Shown one piece after another: positions 25,415-33,559 of a DNA stretch of 53,593 nt (its first letter is position 1; every line of letters starts with the position of its first letter). The stretch is from assembly GCA_910587925.1 (NCBI GenBank), contig CAJUOC010000007.1, forward strand, positions 1 to 53,593, written 5' to 3'. Under the pieces are notes generated by a model. That model saw nothing but the letters and a program-made list of their open reading frames with translations, ran no database searches and was not told the DNA's origin. A program made the position numbers and the translations under genes. Source of the stretch: an uncultured Muribaculaceae bacterium. Its GTDB lineage: Bacteria > Bacteroidota > Bacteroidia > Bacteroidales > Muribaculaceae.

Positions 25415-27277
25415 ATGAAAAAAATTCTACTCCTGATGGCGCTGGTGCTTGTGACCGTAAGCGCCCGCGCTTTCACCATCGGCCTCGAGATCGACAATGC
25501 CTCGCGCTGCGAAGCCTACGTAGGCGACGACAAAGTCGCCGACCTGGTCACAGGGCGCAATAATATAGACGTACCCGGCACATGGGCCTATATCACCATC
25601 AAGCCCACCCCCGGCAACAAAATCGAGACCGTATACTATGAAGACGACCCCAGCTGGGACGAGCGCGTCGACCCCGAGGGCTACTGCACTTTCCGCGCAA
25701 GCTCAGCCGACGAAGGCTCCTACTGGACTGTCAAGACTGCGCCCCTGGGCGACGCCCGCACCGCCACCGCCACCATCATCGTCGACGATGCCGCCAAGGT
25801 GATCGTCAAGCGCGGCAACGACCCTGTCGAGCTCACCGACGGCTCCAATACCGTGAAGTTTGACCCCGCCACGGAGTCGAAATTCTACATCTCCCCCTCC
25901 AGCGAAGACGGCTCCATCTACCGCATCACCCAGCAGGGCAAAGACGTGACCTCGGCAGCATTTACCACCGTGCTCACCGTCGCCGACGGCAACACCATCG
26001 ACATACAGGCCAACTGGCCCGATGTCGACTACGACGTCACCATCAACGTCACCGGCGACTATGCCGACAACCGCTTCATCACCAACGTATTTGTCGACGG
26101 CACCCCCGTCAGCGGCAACCAGTACAGCTTCAAGGCCAAGGCCGGCTCGGAGCTTACCATCAGCGCCGATACCCAAGACTGGGAAGTCACCGCGTTCAGC
26201 GTCAACGGTACCTCAGGCTACTTCGGCTCCACCTGGCGCCACACCGTGAGCGACAATACCACACTGGACTTCACCGTGCGCCGCTACTCGACCATCCGCG
26301 TGAGCGTGCTCGCCTCGCCCGACGTCATCGTGTACCGCGGCCTGCACTACAACGGCGACATCGTGCAGCTCGACCCCGCCACAGGCACCGCCACCGTCGA
26401 CCTGCGCCGCGACACCCCCATCCTCAGCTTCAAGCCCGCCACCGGCCACTACCTCGACTATGCGGCCGTCGGCACCGTCAAGGCCGGTGAGTTTGCCCCC
26501 TCAGACATCTACTCCGACTCCGACCTCAAGACCGCAGTGCTCCAGATAGGCTCGCTGCAGGAGGGCGACGCCGTCAAAGTCACCGCCGCCGAGCTCGACC
26601 TCTCCTCGAGCGCCGCCATCGTCATCGCCGACTACGACGCGGTCAAAGACTACATCAAGCTCACCGACGCCATCGGCAACTCCTACCCCCTCGACGGCGC
26701 CACGGGCGTATTTGACTTCGACCCCTGGGTATGCCCCTTCACACTGGAGTATGGCGGCCCGTTCACACCCTACGTATACCTCGGCACCGATGCCGTCGAG
26801 CCCACCTACCCCGGCAGCATCAAGTATGAGATGACCCTGGCCGACGGCTCCGTCGTCAAGACCTTTGTCGACACCCCGCCCACCCGCTGCACCGTCAATC
26901 TCGTCGTATCGGCCGAGGCCGACGGTAAATCCGCAGTCACCGCCGACGGCGTCGCCGCCGTGCGCCCCGCCGCAGGCATCGACATGCTCAGCGGCACCGT
27001 GCTCACCATCAAGCCCACCGACCCCTCGACACCGCTCGCAGTGTCCGTGGCCGGCGCCACTCTCGACCCCGCCGCCGACGGCTCCTTCACATACACCGTC
27101 GAGGGCAACGTCGCCATCGACATCACCACCGCAGCCGCCGCAGGCATCACCGACATCACCGCCGGCGACGCCGCCCCCGCCGGGCTCTACAACCTCCAGG
27201 GCGTGCGCGTAAGCGCCGGCCGCCTGCCCGCCGGCATCTACCTCAAAGCCGACGGCACCAAAGTACTCGTGAAGTAA
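25415..27277 (+). CDS. Secreted surface protein, unknown function
   Basis: 620 aa. Signal peptide MKKILLLMALVLVTVSARA. The rest is beta-rich and Thr/Asp/Ala rich, with repeated strand patterns reminiscent of several immunoglobulin-like or bacterial-repeat modules (for example IDIQANWPDVDYDVTINVTGD and LDFTVRRYSTIRVSVLASPD), none of which I can name. The C-terminus GLYNLQGVRVSAGRLPAGIY plus a short basic end is the tail seen on many secreted Bacteroidales proteins and on the next gene's product. ATG 25415 was chosen for the signal peptide; the frame upstream is an out-of-frame shadow. Own terminator. Confidence 0.8.
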   Translation: MKKILLLMALVLVTVSARAFTIGLEIDNASRCEAYVGDDKVADLVTGRNNIDVPGTWAYITIKPTPGNKIETVYYEDDPSWDERVDPEGYCTFRASSADEGSYWTVKTAPLGDARTATATIIVDDAAKVIVKRGNDPVELTDGSNTVKFDPATESKFYISPSSEDGSIYRITQQGKDVTSAAFTTVLTVADGNTIDIQANWPDVDYDVTINVTGDYADNRFITNVFVDGTPVSGNQYSFKAKAGSELTISADTQDWEVTAFSVNGTSGYFGSTWRHTVSDNTTLDFTVRRYSTIRVSVLASPDVIVYRGLHYNGDIVQLDPATGTATVDLRRDTPILSFKPATGHYLDYAAVGTVKAGEFAPSDIYSDSDLKTAVLQIGSLQEGDAVKVTAAELDLSSSAAIVIADYDAVKDYIKLTDAIGNSYPLDGATGVFDFDPWVCPFTLEYGGPFTPYVYLGTDAVEPTYPGSIKYEMTLADGSVVKTFVDTPPTRCTVNLVVSAEADGKSAVTADGVAAVRPAAGIDMLSGTVLTIKPTDPSTPLAVSVAGATLDPAADGSFTYTVEGNVAIDITTAAAAGITDITAGDAAPAGLYNLQGVRVSAGRLPAGIYLKADGTKVLVK

Positions 27278-27298
27278 TCCCGCTCATCACCATCCCGC

Positions 27299-27346
27299 CG
27301 GCGCGGCGACACCCCTTGTCAGGGGTGTCGCCGCGCTGCCTTTGTA
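27299..27346 (+). terminator. Strong intrinsic terminator
   Basis: gcgcggcgacacccctt pairs perfectly with aggggtgtcgccgcgc around a three-base loop (27301-27336), followed by tgcctttgt. It ends the surface protein gene. Confidence 0.8.
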
Positions 27347-27431
27347 CACCACAGCCGCCACAATTATGCGGTCGCAAGAGAGTTATGAATCTATTTACGC
27401 GAGTTAAATCGTGTTAACACACGTTAAAAAG

Positions 27432-27461
27432 TTGGGGGGGGTAATTTAATACCTATATTTG
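27432..27461 (+). promoter_or_regulatory. BspA-like gene promoter with G8 tract in spacer
   Basis: TTG (27432-27434), 19 bases, TATATTTG (27454-27461). The spacer begins with a run of G: eight consecutive G at 27434-27441, overlapping the -33 box. Change in the tract length would change the spacing. The mRNA leader is about 75-80 bases. Confidence 0.75.
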
Positions 27462-27541
27462 CATCTCCGCAGAGTCAGCCTTGCGGATTTCCTATTGCAA
27501 CGCATCAAACTACAACTATCCGAGTATACACAGTACCATTT

Positions 27542-29983
27542 ATGAAGAAATCCTTACTCACTCTTGCACTGGTATGTTGCGCGACTGCCGGCGCTTACGC
27601 AGCAGACCCCGTCACCTACGACGGTATCAACTACACCATCGCCAACCGCACTCAGGCTACCGCCGCATCCTTTACAGACGATGCCGCAGGCGAGATGACC
27701 ATGCCGGCGACCTTTACGGTAGACGGTATCACTTACACAGTACAGCCGACTATCAGGATTGCCAATGCCACAGCCCCTATCACCAAGCTGACCATCGAGG
27801 CCAAAGTCACATCCGTTCCCACCAATTTCTTCTTAAATAACAACGTCCTCAAGGAAGTCGTATTTCCGTCTACGCTCACTACCATCAGCTCAAATGCTTT
27901 TGACGGCTGCTCAGCGCTTGAGACTGTGACTTTTGCCACAGGCAGCAAACTGAGCACCATCTCCAGCTATGCATTCCGTGGCTGCACAGCGCTCAAATCC
28001 ATCGACATCCCCGCGGGCGTAAAGAATATAAGTACGAGCGCATTCCAGGGCAGCGGCCTGACATCCATAACCCTGCCGCAGAGTCTCACGACCCTGGGCA
28101 ACAATAGCCTGTCGGGCACTGCCATCAGCGAAATCACCATTCCGGCCGGTGTCACCACCCCTAACACCGCCTCATTAGGCATCAATGATTGCCCCAACTT
28201 GGCGAAAATCACGTTTGCAAAGGGGTGCCAACTGACCAATCTCGCGACCTTTCAAAACAATCCCAAGCTGACCTCATTCACTGTCCCGCCGCTGGTAAAG
28301 ACATGGACTACCCACAGTCCTTTCACCGGCACTCCCATCGAGGACCTTACTTTTGACGAGGGTTCCGTTCTGACCACTCTCCCTACAAGTTTTTGTGCCA
28401 ACAAGACCAATCTTAAGACCATCTCTCTGCCCTACTTCCTCACCACAGTGCCTCAGAGCTGCTTCTCGGGCTGCACCGCGCTGACAGAGGTAACGTTTGG
28501 CCCGAATGTCACCACGATGGGCCTCAGCGCGTTTGCCGGATGCACAAGCCTCGAGACCATCACTCTGTCTGAGAGCCTTACGGCAGTCCCCACGACTTGC
28601 TTCCAAAACTGCACGGCGCTTAAATCGGTACAATTCGGCAGCAAAGTGACTCTGATCAGCTCCAGAGCTTTTGAGGGCACCGGCGCCCTGAAATCAATCG
28701 TAATTCCGGCCTCGGTCACCAAAATTGACGGCACGGCATTCCAAAACTCCGACCTCAGCGAGGGCATCACCTTTGCCCAGGGCAGCAAACTCACCTCCAT
28801 CGGTTACTCGGCATTCAAAGGCGCCAAGATGCCGGAGCTGATTCTTCCCAACTCCGTCACTACCCTCGGCACGTCGAGCAACCCCAGTATCATAGGTGCC
28901 CAAAACACCTCCCAAAACACGACTCTGAAGCGCGTGGTACTGCCTGCCAACGCATCCTATACCAATATCGGCGCTAACTCTTTCGCTTACTGCACCGCGT
29001 TGAAGTCAGTCACTATTCCCTCGCAAATCACTCAGATTTCCAACTCGGCATTCACCTACACTGCCCTCACCGAGGTAGAGCTTCCCGCCGACCTTACCAC
29101 TATAGGCACCTCCGCATTCAGCTACACCCCCCTCACCGAGGTACAGTTTCCCGCTGCCCTTACCTCTATCGGCGAAAGGGCCTTCTACAGCTGCTCAGAG
29201 CTCGCTGCCATCAATCTCAGCAGCTGCCCGGAGCTGAAGTCAATCGGCGTACAGGCCTTCATGAATTGCGCCCTGACCGAAGTCGGGATTCCCGCCAATG
29301 TCACCGAAATCAAGGCATCGGCATTCAACGCCAACCCCATCACCTCGCTTACTCTGGGCGAGAGCCTCGTCACCATCGGCGACAACGCATTCCAAGGCCA
29401 TAGCCTCTCTGAGCTGACCTTGCCCGCCACGCTCGCGACCATCGGGGCGTATGCTTTCGACGCCACCAAAGAAGAAAAAAGCACCATCAGCAAACTGGTG
29501 ATTCCGGCATCCGTGTCTTCCATCGGTCTCAACGCCTTCTCGCGCCTTGTCAATCTCCAGGAGCTTATCATCGACGGCGACTATGTATTTGGCGGCGACA
29601 ACCGGCCCGCCGCACAGGCCGAAGTGACACCCCTCACCATCGCCCAAGGCGCTTTCGGCTTCACTCAGCCCCACTACGTGGCTTGCAACTACACCACACC
29701 GCCCACCCTCAACAGCTCAGGCTTCAGCCTCGATGCATATAAAAACTCATACCTCATCGTGCCTACCGAGTCCAAAGAGCAGTACGAGGCTGCCACCGGC
29801 TGGAAACAATTTACAAAGCAGGTGCTCACCGGCATTGAGGATGTCGCCACCGACGCCGCCGACCGCTACGTCGTATACGACATGCTCGGCATCAAGCGCC
29901 TCGACACCGCCGACCGCTCCCTCATCGACACACTGCCCGCCGGACTCTATATCGTCAACGGCCGCAAGCAGCTAATCAAGTAG
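27542..29983 (+). CDS. BspA-like leucine-rich repeat surface protein
   Basis: 813 aa. Signal peptide MKKSLLTLALVCCATAGAYA, then about 25 BspA/LRR_5 repeats of 22-24 residues with the pattern x-I-x-x-x-AFxxCxxLxxIxLPxxLxxI (for example LTEVTFGPNVTTMGLSAFAG), spanning about residues 60-720. The end (VYDMLGIKRLDTADR, LPAGLYIVNGRKQLIK) is the short C-terminal module of secreted Bacteroidales proteins. Proteins of this kind bind host or bacterial surface molecules; no ligand can be predicted. The AT-richer codon use compared with neighbouring genes is noticeable. Its promoter contains a G8 tract. Confidence 0.93.
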   Translation: MKKSLLTLALVCCATAGAYAADPVTYDGINYTIANRTQATAASFTDDAAGEMTMPATFTVDGITYTVQPTIRIANATAPITKLTIEAKVTSVPTNFFLNNNVLKEVVFPSTLTTISSNAFDGCSALETVTFATGSKLSTISSYAFRGCTALKSIDIPAGVKNISTSAFQGSGLTSITLPQSLTTLGNNSLSGTAISEITIPAGVTTPNTASLGINDCPNLAKITFAKGCQLTNLATFQNNPKLTSFTVPPLVKTWTTHSPFTGTPIEDLTFDEGSVLTTLPTSFCANKTNLKTISLPYFLTTVPQSCFSGCTALTEVTFGPNVTTMGLSAFAGCTSLETITLSESLTAVPTTCFQNCTALKSVQFGSKVTLISSRAFEGTGALKSIVIPASVTKIDGTAFQNSDLSEGITFAQGSKLTSIGYSAFKGAKMPELILPNSVTTLGTSSNPSIIGAQNTSQNTTLKRVVLPANASYTNIGANSFAYCTALKSVTIPSQITQISNSAFTYTALTEVELPADLTTIGTSAFSYTPLTEVQFPAALTSIGERAFYSCSELAAINLSSCPELKSIGVQAFMNCALTEVGIPANVTEIKASAFNANPITSLTLGESLVTIGDNAFQGHSLSELTLPATLATIGAYAFDATKEEKSTISKLVIPASVSSIGLNAFSRLVNLQELIIDGDYVFGGDNRPAAQAEVTPLTIAQGAFGFTQPHYVACNYTTPPTLNSSGFSLDAYKNSYLIVPTESKEQYEAATGWKQFTKQVLTGIEDVATDAADRYVVYDMLGIKRLDTADRSLIDTLPAGLYIVNGRKQLIK

Positions 29984-30057
29984 ACCTGTAAAAATAAACG
30001 GGCCGAGTAAAGTGTGAACGACGAAGCCCTTACTGCGAATCACAAAATTGTACAAGA

Positions 30058-30100
30058 CAGGAGCCCGGACTTGTGAAAGCCCGGGCTCCGCATTTCCGCC
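30058..30100 (+). terminator. Hairpin downstream of BspA-like gene
   Basis: ggagcccgg pairs with cccgggctcc (about 30060-30089); the T tail is poor (gcatttccg). Possible terminator 75 bases after the stop. Confidence 0.45.
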
Positions 30101-30160
30101 CATCCCCCGCGCAGATACAACCTTGCGACAGTCCCCCTCCCCCGATAGCCCGCATCCCCC

Positions 30161-30235
30161 GATAGTCCACCCCACGATAGTCCACGCCACGATAGTCCAC
30201 GCCACGATAGTCCACGCCACGATAGTCCACGCCAC
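30161..30235. repeat. 15-base tandem repeat, five units
   Basis: Five contiguous units of gatagtccacgccac (the first has one change, ccccac). The phrase gatagtcc also precedes copy B, so the array probably grew from the edge of the palindromic element. Confidence 0.95.
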
Positions 30236-30245
30236 CCCACGATAG

Positions 30246-30489
30246 ACCTCGCAGGTTTGTAACCTGCGAGGTCTATTCGGCCGTGAGAGGAGTGCCGGAG
30301 GCACGAGGTTGTGGTTAACCCCGGGCGCAGCCCGGGGTAAGACGGCTCCCGCCGATGTTGCGCCTCGGAGAGGTGCTTGACATCAGGGCGTCACAAGGCA
30401 TAAGCATCTCTCCGAGACGCATATATATGCACCGACTCACCCCGGGCTGCACCCGGGGTTAACCACTACATCGTGTCTCCGACACTCCT
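30246..30489. repeat. Palindromic REP-like element, copy A
   Basis: A chain of palindromes: gcaggtttgtaacctgc, gtgccggaggcac, taaccccgggcgcagcccgg, then the pair gcctcggagaggtgc / gcatctctccgagac, and again an ccccgggctgc palindrome and gtgtctccgacac. Copy B at 30828-31066 has the same parts in the same order and is nearly identical. Confidence 0.9.
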
Positions 30490-30596
30490 TATAATAATGT
30501 CATAGCCTGCACAGGTCTGTAACCTGCGCAGGCTATTCGGCAGAAGTAGCCGTGGGAGTGGATTGTTGATAGAGTCAAGCCTGCGTAGCAGGCGAC

Positions 30597-30775
30597 AGGC
30601 AGTAGGCACGTGCAAGGCGATAGCCGCAGCGCGTGTTTATTGCCATTGTATCCTCGCACAGCTGCGTAGCTGCGACACCTCGGCAGTGTCGCAGCTACGC
30701 AGCTCAAGCATGGAAGACTATCGCTAAATACACGCGCTGCGGCTATCGCCTTGCACGTGCCTACTGCCTGCGGCC
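30597..30775. repeat. Nested inverted repeat
   Basis: Left arm 30597-30637 (caggcagtaggcacgtgcaa and onward through gccgcagcgcgtgttta) is matched by its reverse complement at about 30727-30774. Inside lies a second pair, agctgcgtagctgcgacac / gtgtcgcagctacgcagct (about 30660-30705). The whole could extrude as a two-level cruciform. Confidence 0.85.
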
Positions 30776-30827
30776 CGCTCCGCGGGCCATCGCTTCGCCT
30801 CCCCCGATAGTCCCCCCCCAATAGTCC

Positions 30828-31066
30828 ACGCAGATTTGTAACCTGCGCGGTCTATTCGGCAGTGAGAGGAGTGCCGGAGGCACGATGTTGTGATTAACCC
30901 CGGGCGCAGCCCGGGGTAAGACGGCTCCCGCCGATGTTGCGCCTCGGAGAGGTGCTTGACAACAGGGCGTCACAAGGCATAAGCATCTCTCCGAGACGCA
31001 TATATATGCATCGAATAACCCCGGGCTGCGCCCGGGGTTAATCACAACATCGTGTCTCCGACACTC
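30828..31066. repeat. Palindromic REP-like element, copy B
   Basis: Same series of palindromes as copy A, starting at gcagatttgtaacctgcgcg and ending at gtgtctccgacact. Differences from copy A are scattered single bases. Confidence 0.9.
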
Positions 31067-31153
31067 ACATCCTCAAGAGGCAAATTTATACGGCAACTTG
31101 GCTTCTCGAAGATAGACTATGAGGATGGCGCGGGCGCGGAATATCAAATAAAT

Positions 31154-31185
31154 TTGGCGGGGATGGCGACTTATTAGTAAATTTG
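31154..31185 (+). promoter_or_regulatory. Promoter of BadF-ruvA-gluQ-DXS operon
   Basis: TTG (31154-31156), 21 bases, TAAATTTG (31178-31185), 24 bases before the ATG at 31210. A second TAAATTTG copy overlaps the -33 box (31149-31156). Confidence 0.65.
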
Positions 31186-31209
31186 CACATCACTAATCTT
31201 GTCCTGACT

Positions 31210-32043
31210 ATGAAGGTAATCGCCGACAGCAGCACTACACGCACCGAGTGGGTGCTGGTCGACGGGGAGCGCATCGTCGAGCATGCGTTCACCACGGGTC
31301 TCAATCCTTATTTCCAAAGCCGGCGCGATCTGTCGCACATTATACGCCTGGAGCTGCCGGAGGCATTTTTCCGCCACCGCTGGGAGCACGTGCATTTCTA
31401 TGGCGCAGGCTGCGCCGGGGTGGAGAAGAAAAAGGTGATGGCCGGCAGCCTGGTGGCACAGTTTCGCACGCCGGTGACAGTCGAGAGCGACTTGCTGGGC
31501 GCGGCGCGCGGCCTGCTGGTACGCCGGCCCGGGCTGGCGTGTATCCTGGGCACCGGCTCCAACTCGTGTACCTACGACGGCTCTGAAATCACCCGCAATG
31601 TGCCGCCGCTGGGCTATATCCTTGGCGACGAAGGCTCGGGAGCCTACCAGGGCAAGCGCTTTGTGGCCGATGTGCTCAAGGGCCTGGCACCCGAGGGGCT
31701 GTCGCAGCTCTTTTTCGAGCATTTCAGCGTGTCGCCCGAGATGCTGCTCGACGCTGTATACTCGGGCACGATGCCCTCGCGCACACTGGCGGGATACTCG
31801 GAGTTTCTGAGCGACCATCTCGACTGCGAGTATGTATACCGCCTGGTGTACGACGGATTTATGAGTTTTTTTGAGCGCAATGTGGCCCGCTACGACTATT
31901 CGGCGGGCATCAGCGTGGTGGGCCGCACGGCCGTGCGCTGCCGCAAGGTGCTCGGCGACGCGGCCGATGCTTTCGGGGTCGCGGTCAACAAACTCGCCCC
32001 TGCCTCCATGCCGGGGCTTATCGAATATCACTGCAATGATTGA
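31210..32043 (+). CDS. BadF/BadG-family kinase (GlcNAc kinase-like)
   Basis: 277 aa ASKHA-fold ATPase. The phosphate-1 loop is DSSTTRTEW (residues 6-14), then GAGCAG, the phosphate-2 CILGTGSNSCTYDG and GYILGDEGSGAYQGK. The layout resembles N-acetylglucosamine kinase-like proteins of Bacteroidota, so phosphorylation of an amino sugar or of a cell-wall-derived sugar in the cytoplasm is the best guess. ATG 31210 was chosen over an upstream TTG in frame. First gene of an operon; its stop overlaps the ruvA start by 8 bases. Confidence 0.85.
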   Translation: MKVIADSSTTRTEWVLVDGERIVEHAFTTGLNPYFQSRRDLSHIIRLELPEAFFRHRWEHVHFYGAGCAGVEKKKVMAGSLVAQFRTPVTVESDLLGAARGLLVRRPGLACILGTGSNSCTYDGSEITRNVPPLGYILGDEGSGAYQGKRFVADVLKGLAPEGLSQLFFEHFSVSPEMLLDAVYSGTMPSRTLAGYSEFLSDHLDCEYVYRLVYDGFMSFFERNVARYDYSAGISVVGRTAVRCRKVLGDAADAFGVAVNKLAPASMPGLIEYHCND

Positions 32044-32638
32044 ATCCATATCGGGCCGCCTGGCCTCGCTTAACCCTGCCGCCGCCGTGGTCGAGACCGC
32101 GGGCGGCGTGGGATATCTGCTCAATATCACTCTGCCGACGTTCTCGCGCCTGGAGGGCGCGGGCGAGGTGCGCCTGCTGGTGCATGAGTCGGTGCGCGAC
32201 GATGCCTGGGTGCTCTACGGCTTTCTCGACGAGGCCGAGCGCGAGCTCTTCCGCGCCCTCATCGGGGTGTCGGGCGTGGGCGCCGGCTCGGCACGGCTCA
32301 TCCTCTCGGCCATACCGGCCACCGAGCTGGGGGCGGTAATCGCCGCCGGCGACGCCAAGCGCCTCAAGGCTGTGAAGGGCATCGGCGCCAAGACCGCCGA
32401 CCGCATCATAGTCGACCTGCGCGACAAGCTGCGCACGGCGGGGCTTGCCGAGGCCGCTGCAGGCTCGGCCGCACGGCCCGCGCGCCCGACATCGGCCGCG
32501 GCCGACGAGGCTGTCGAGGCGCTGGTAATCTTAGGCTTCCCGCGCCCGGCCAGCCGCAAGGCCGTCGACAAGCTCTATGCCGACGACCCCACCCTCACCA
32601 TCGAGGCGGCCGTGAAAAAGGCCATGTCGATGCTATGA
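32036..32638 (+). CDS. ruvA: Holliday junction DNA helicase subunit RuvA
   Basis: 200 aa, the standard RuvA length. Domain I (IESISGRLASLNPAAAVVET), domain II with two helix-hairpin-helix motifs (LIGVSGVGAGSARLILSAIP near residue 75 and LKAVKGIGAKTADRIIVDLR near residue 110), a flexible Ala-rich linker, and domain III (DEAVEALVILGFPRPASRKAVDKL). It binds four-way DNA junctions and loads RuvB. ATG 32036 was chosen: it overlaps the preceding stop and gives the canonical MIESISGRL start. Confidence 0.96.
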   Translation: MIESISGRLASLNPAAAVVETAGGVGYLLNITLPTFSRLEGAGEVRLLVHESVRDDAWVLYGFLDEAERELFRALIGVSGVGAGSARLILSAIPATELGAVIAAGDAKRLKAVKGIGAKTADRIIVDLRDKLRTAGLAEAAAGSAARPARPTSAAADEAVEALVILGFPRPASRKAVDKLYADDPTLTIEAAVKKAMSML

Positions 32639-33546
32639 GCGAGGGCCGGGTAAAGGGGCGATTTGCCCCGTCGCCCTCGGGGCGCATGCACCTTGGCAAC
32701 GCCATGGCCGCCCTGCTCTCATGGCTCTCGGCCAAGAGCCGCGGCGGAGAGTGGCTGCTGCGCATCGAGGACCTCGACCCGCAGCGCTGCCGCCGCGAGT
32801 ATGCCCGCCTGCTTGAAGACGACCTGCATTGGCTCGGCCTGGACTGGGACGAGGGCGGCGTCGACGGCATCGGCCCCTCAGGCCCCTACTGCCAGAGCGA
32901 GCGCAGCGACATATACGAGGCGGCGCTGGAGCGGCTCAAGGCCACGGGCCTCTGCTACCCCTGCACATGCACCCGCGCCGAGCTGCGCGCCACCCAGGCG
33001 CCCCATGCCTCCGACGGCACTGTGATATACCCCGGCACATGCCGCCCGGCCGTGATGCCGGCGCCCTGGCACGAGCCGACCCGCCCCTGCGCCGTGAGGC
33101 TTGCGGTCGACTCCGCCGGCGAGATAACCTTTACCGACCGCCGCTGCGGGCCACGCCGCTCGGTGCTCGCCCGCGACTGCGGCGATATCGTGCTGCGCCG
33201 CGCCGACGGCGCCTGGGCATATCAGCTGGCCGTGGTGGTCGACGACGCGCTCATGGGCGTCACCGAGGTGGTGCGCGGCGAGGATTTGCTCGACTCCGTG
33301 GCCCGCCAGATATATCTCTACCGGCTGCTGGGCGCCGAGCCGCCCGAGTGGAGCCACTTCCCGCTGCTCTGCGCCCCCGACGGCCGCCGCCTCTCCAAGC
33401 GCGACTCCTCTGAGGCGATGGACAGCCTGCGCGCCCGCTATACCCCGGCGCAGCTCATCGGACGCCTGGCCCGCCTGGCCGGTCTGCGCCCCGACGACGA
33501 GCCGTGCAGCCCGGCCGACCTGCTGCAACTTTACACCGAACAATGA
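32635..33546 (+). CDS. gluQ: Glutamyl-Q tRNA(Asp) synthetase
   Basis: 303 aa. It resembles the catalytic half of glutamyl-tRNA synthetase with no anticodon-binding domain, the hallmark of GluQ-RS, which puts glutamate on queuosine at the wobble base of tRNA(Asp). Seen: RFAPSPSGRMHLGNAMAA (HIGH-type motif HLGN), a zinc-binding-like YPCTCTRAEL with a later YPGTC, and RLSKRD (KMSKS type). It overlaps ruvA by four bases (ATGA) and ends 13 bases before the DXS-like gene. Confidence 0.93.
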   Translation: MSEGRVKGRFAPSPSGRMHLGNAMAALLSWLSAKSRGGEWLLRIEDLDPQRCRREYARLLEDDLHWLGLDWDEGGVDGIGPSGPYCQSERSDIYEAALERLKATGLCYPCTCTRAELRATQAPHASDGTVIYPGTCRPAVMPAPWHEPTRPCAVRLAVDSAGEITFTDRRCGPRRSVLARDCGDIVLRRADGAWAYQLAVVVDDALMGVTEVVRGEDLLDSVARQIYLYRLLGAEPPEWSHFPLLCAPDGRRLSKRDSSEAMDSLRARYTPAQLIGRLARLAGLRPDDEPCSPADLLQLYTEQ

Positions 33547-33559
33547 CGTTTTTACTCTT

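Larger units (their letters stand above)
29984..31153. repeat. Gene-free repeat island
   Basis: About 1.2 kb with no credible gene. In order: a weak terminator hairpin, five 15-base tandem repeats, a palindromic repeat element (copy A), a long nested inverted repeat, a second palindromic element (copy B), and then spacer up to the next promoter. The open frames here are low-complexity shadows of the repeats (for example a DYRGV pentapeptide repeat). Confidence 0.8.

Noticed and set aside
30161..30235. Possible CRISPR array
   Set aside because: Units are contiguous with no spacers, and no cas genes are near.
30030..30304. Small frames with a DYRGV repeat
   Set aside because: Produced by the 15-base tandem repeat, open in several frames at once; not a gene.
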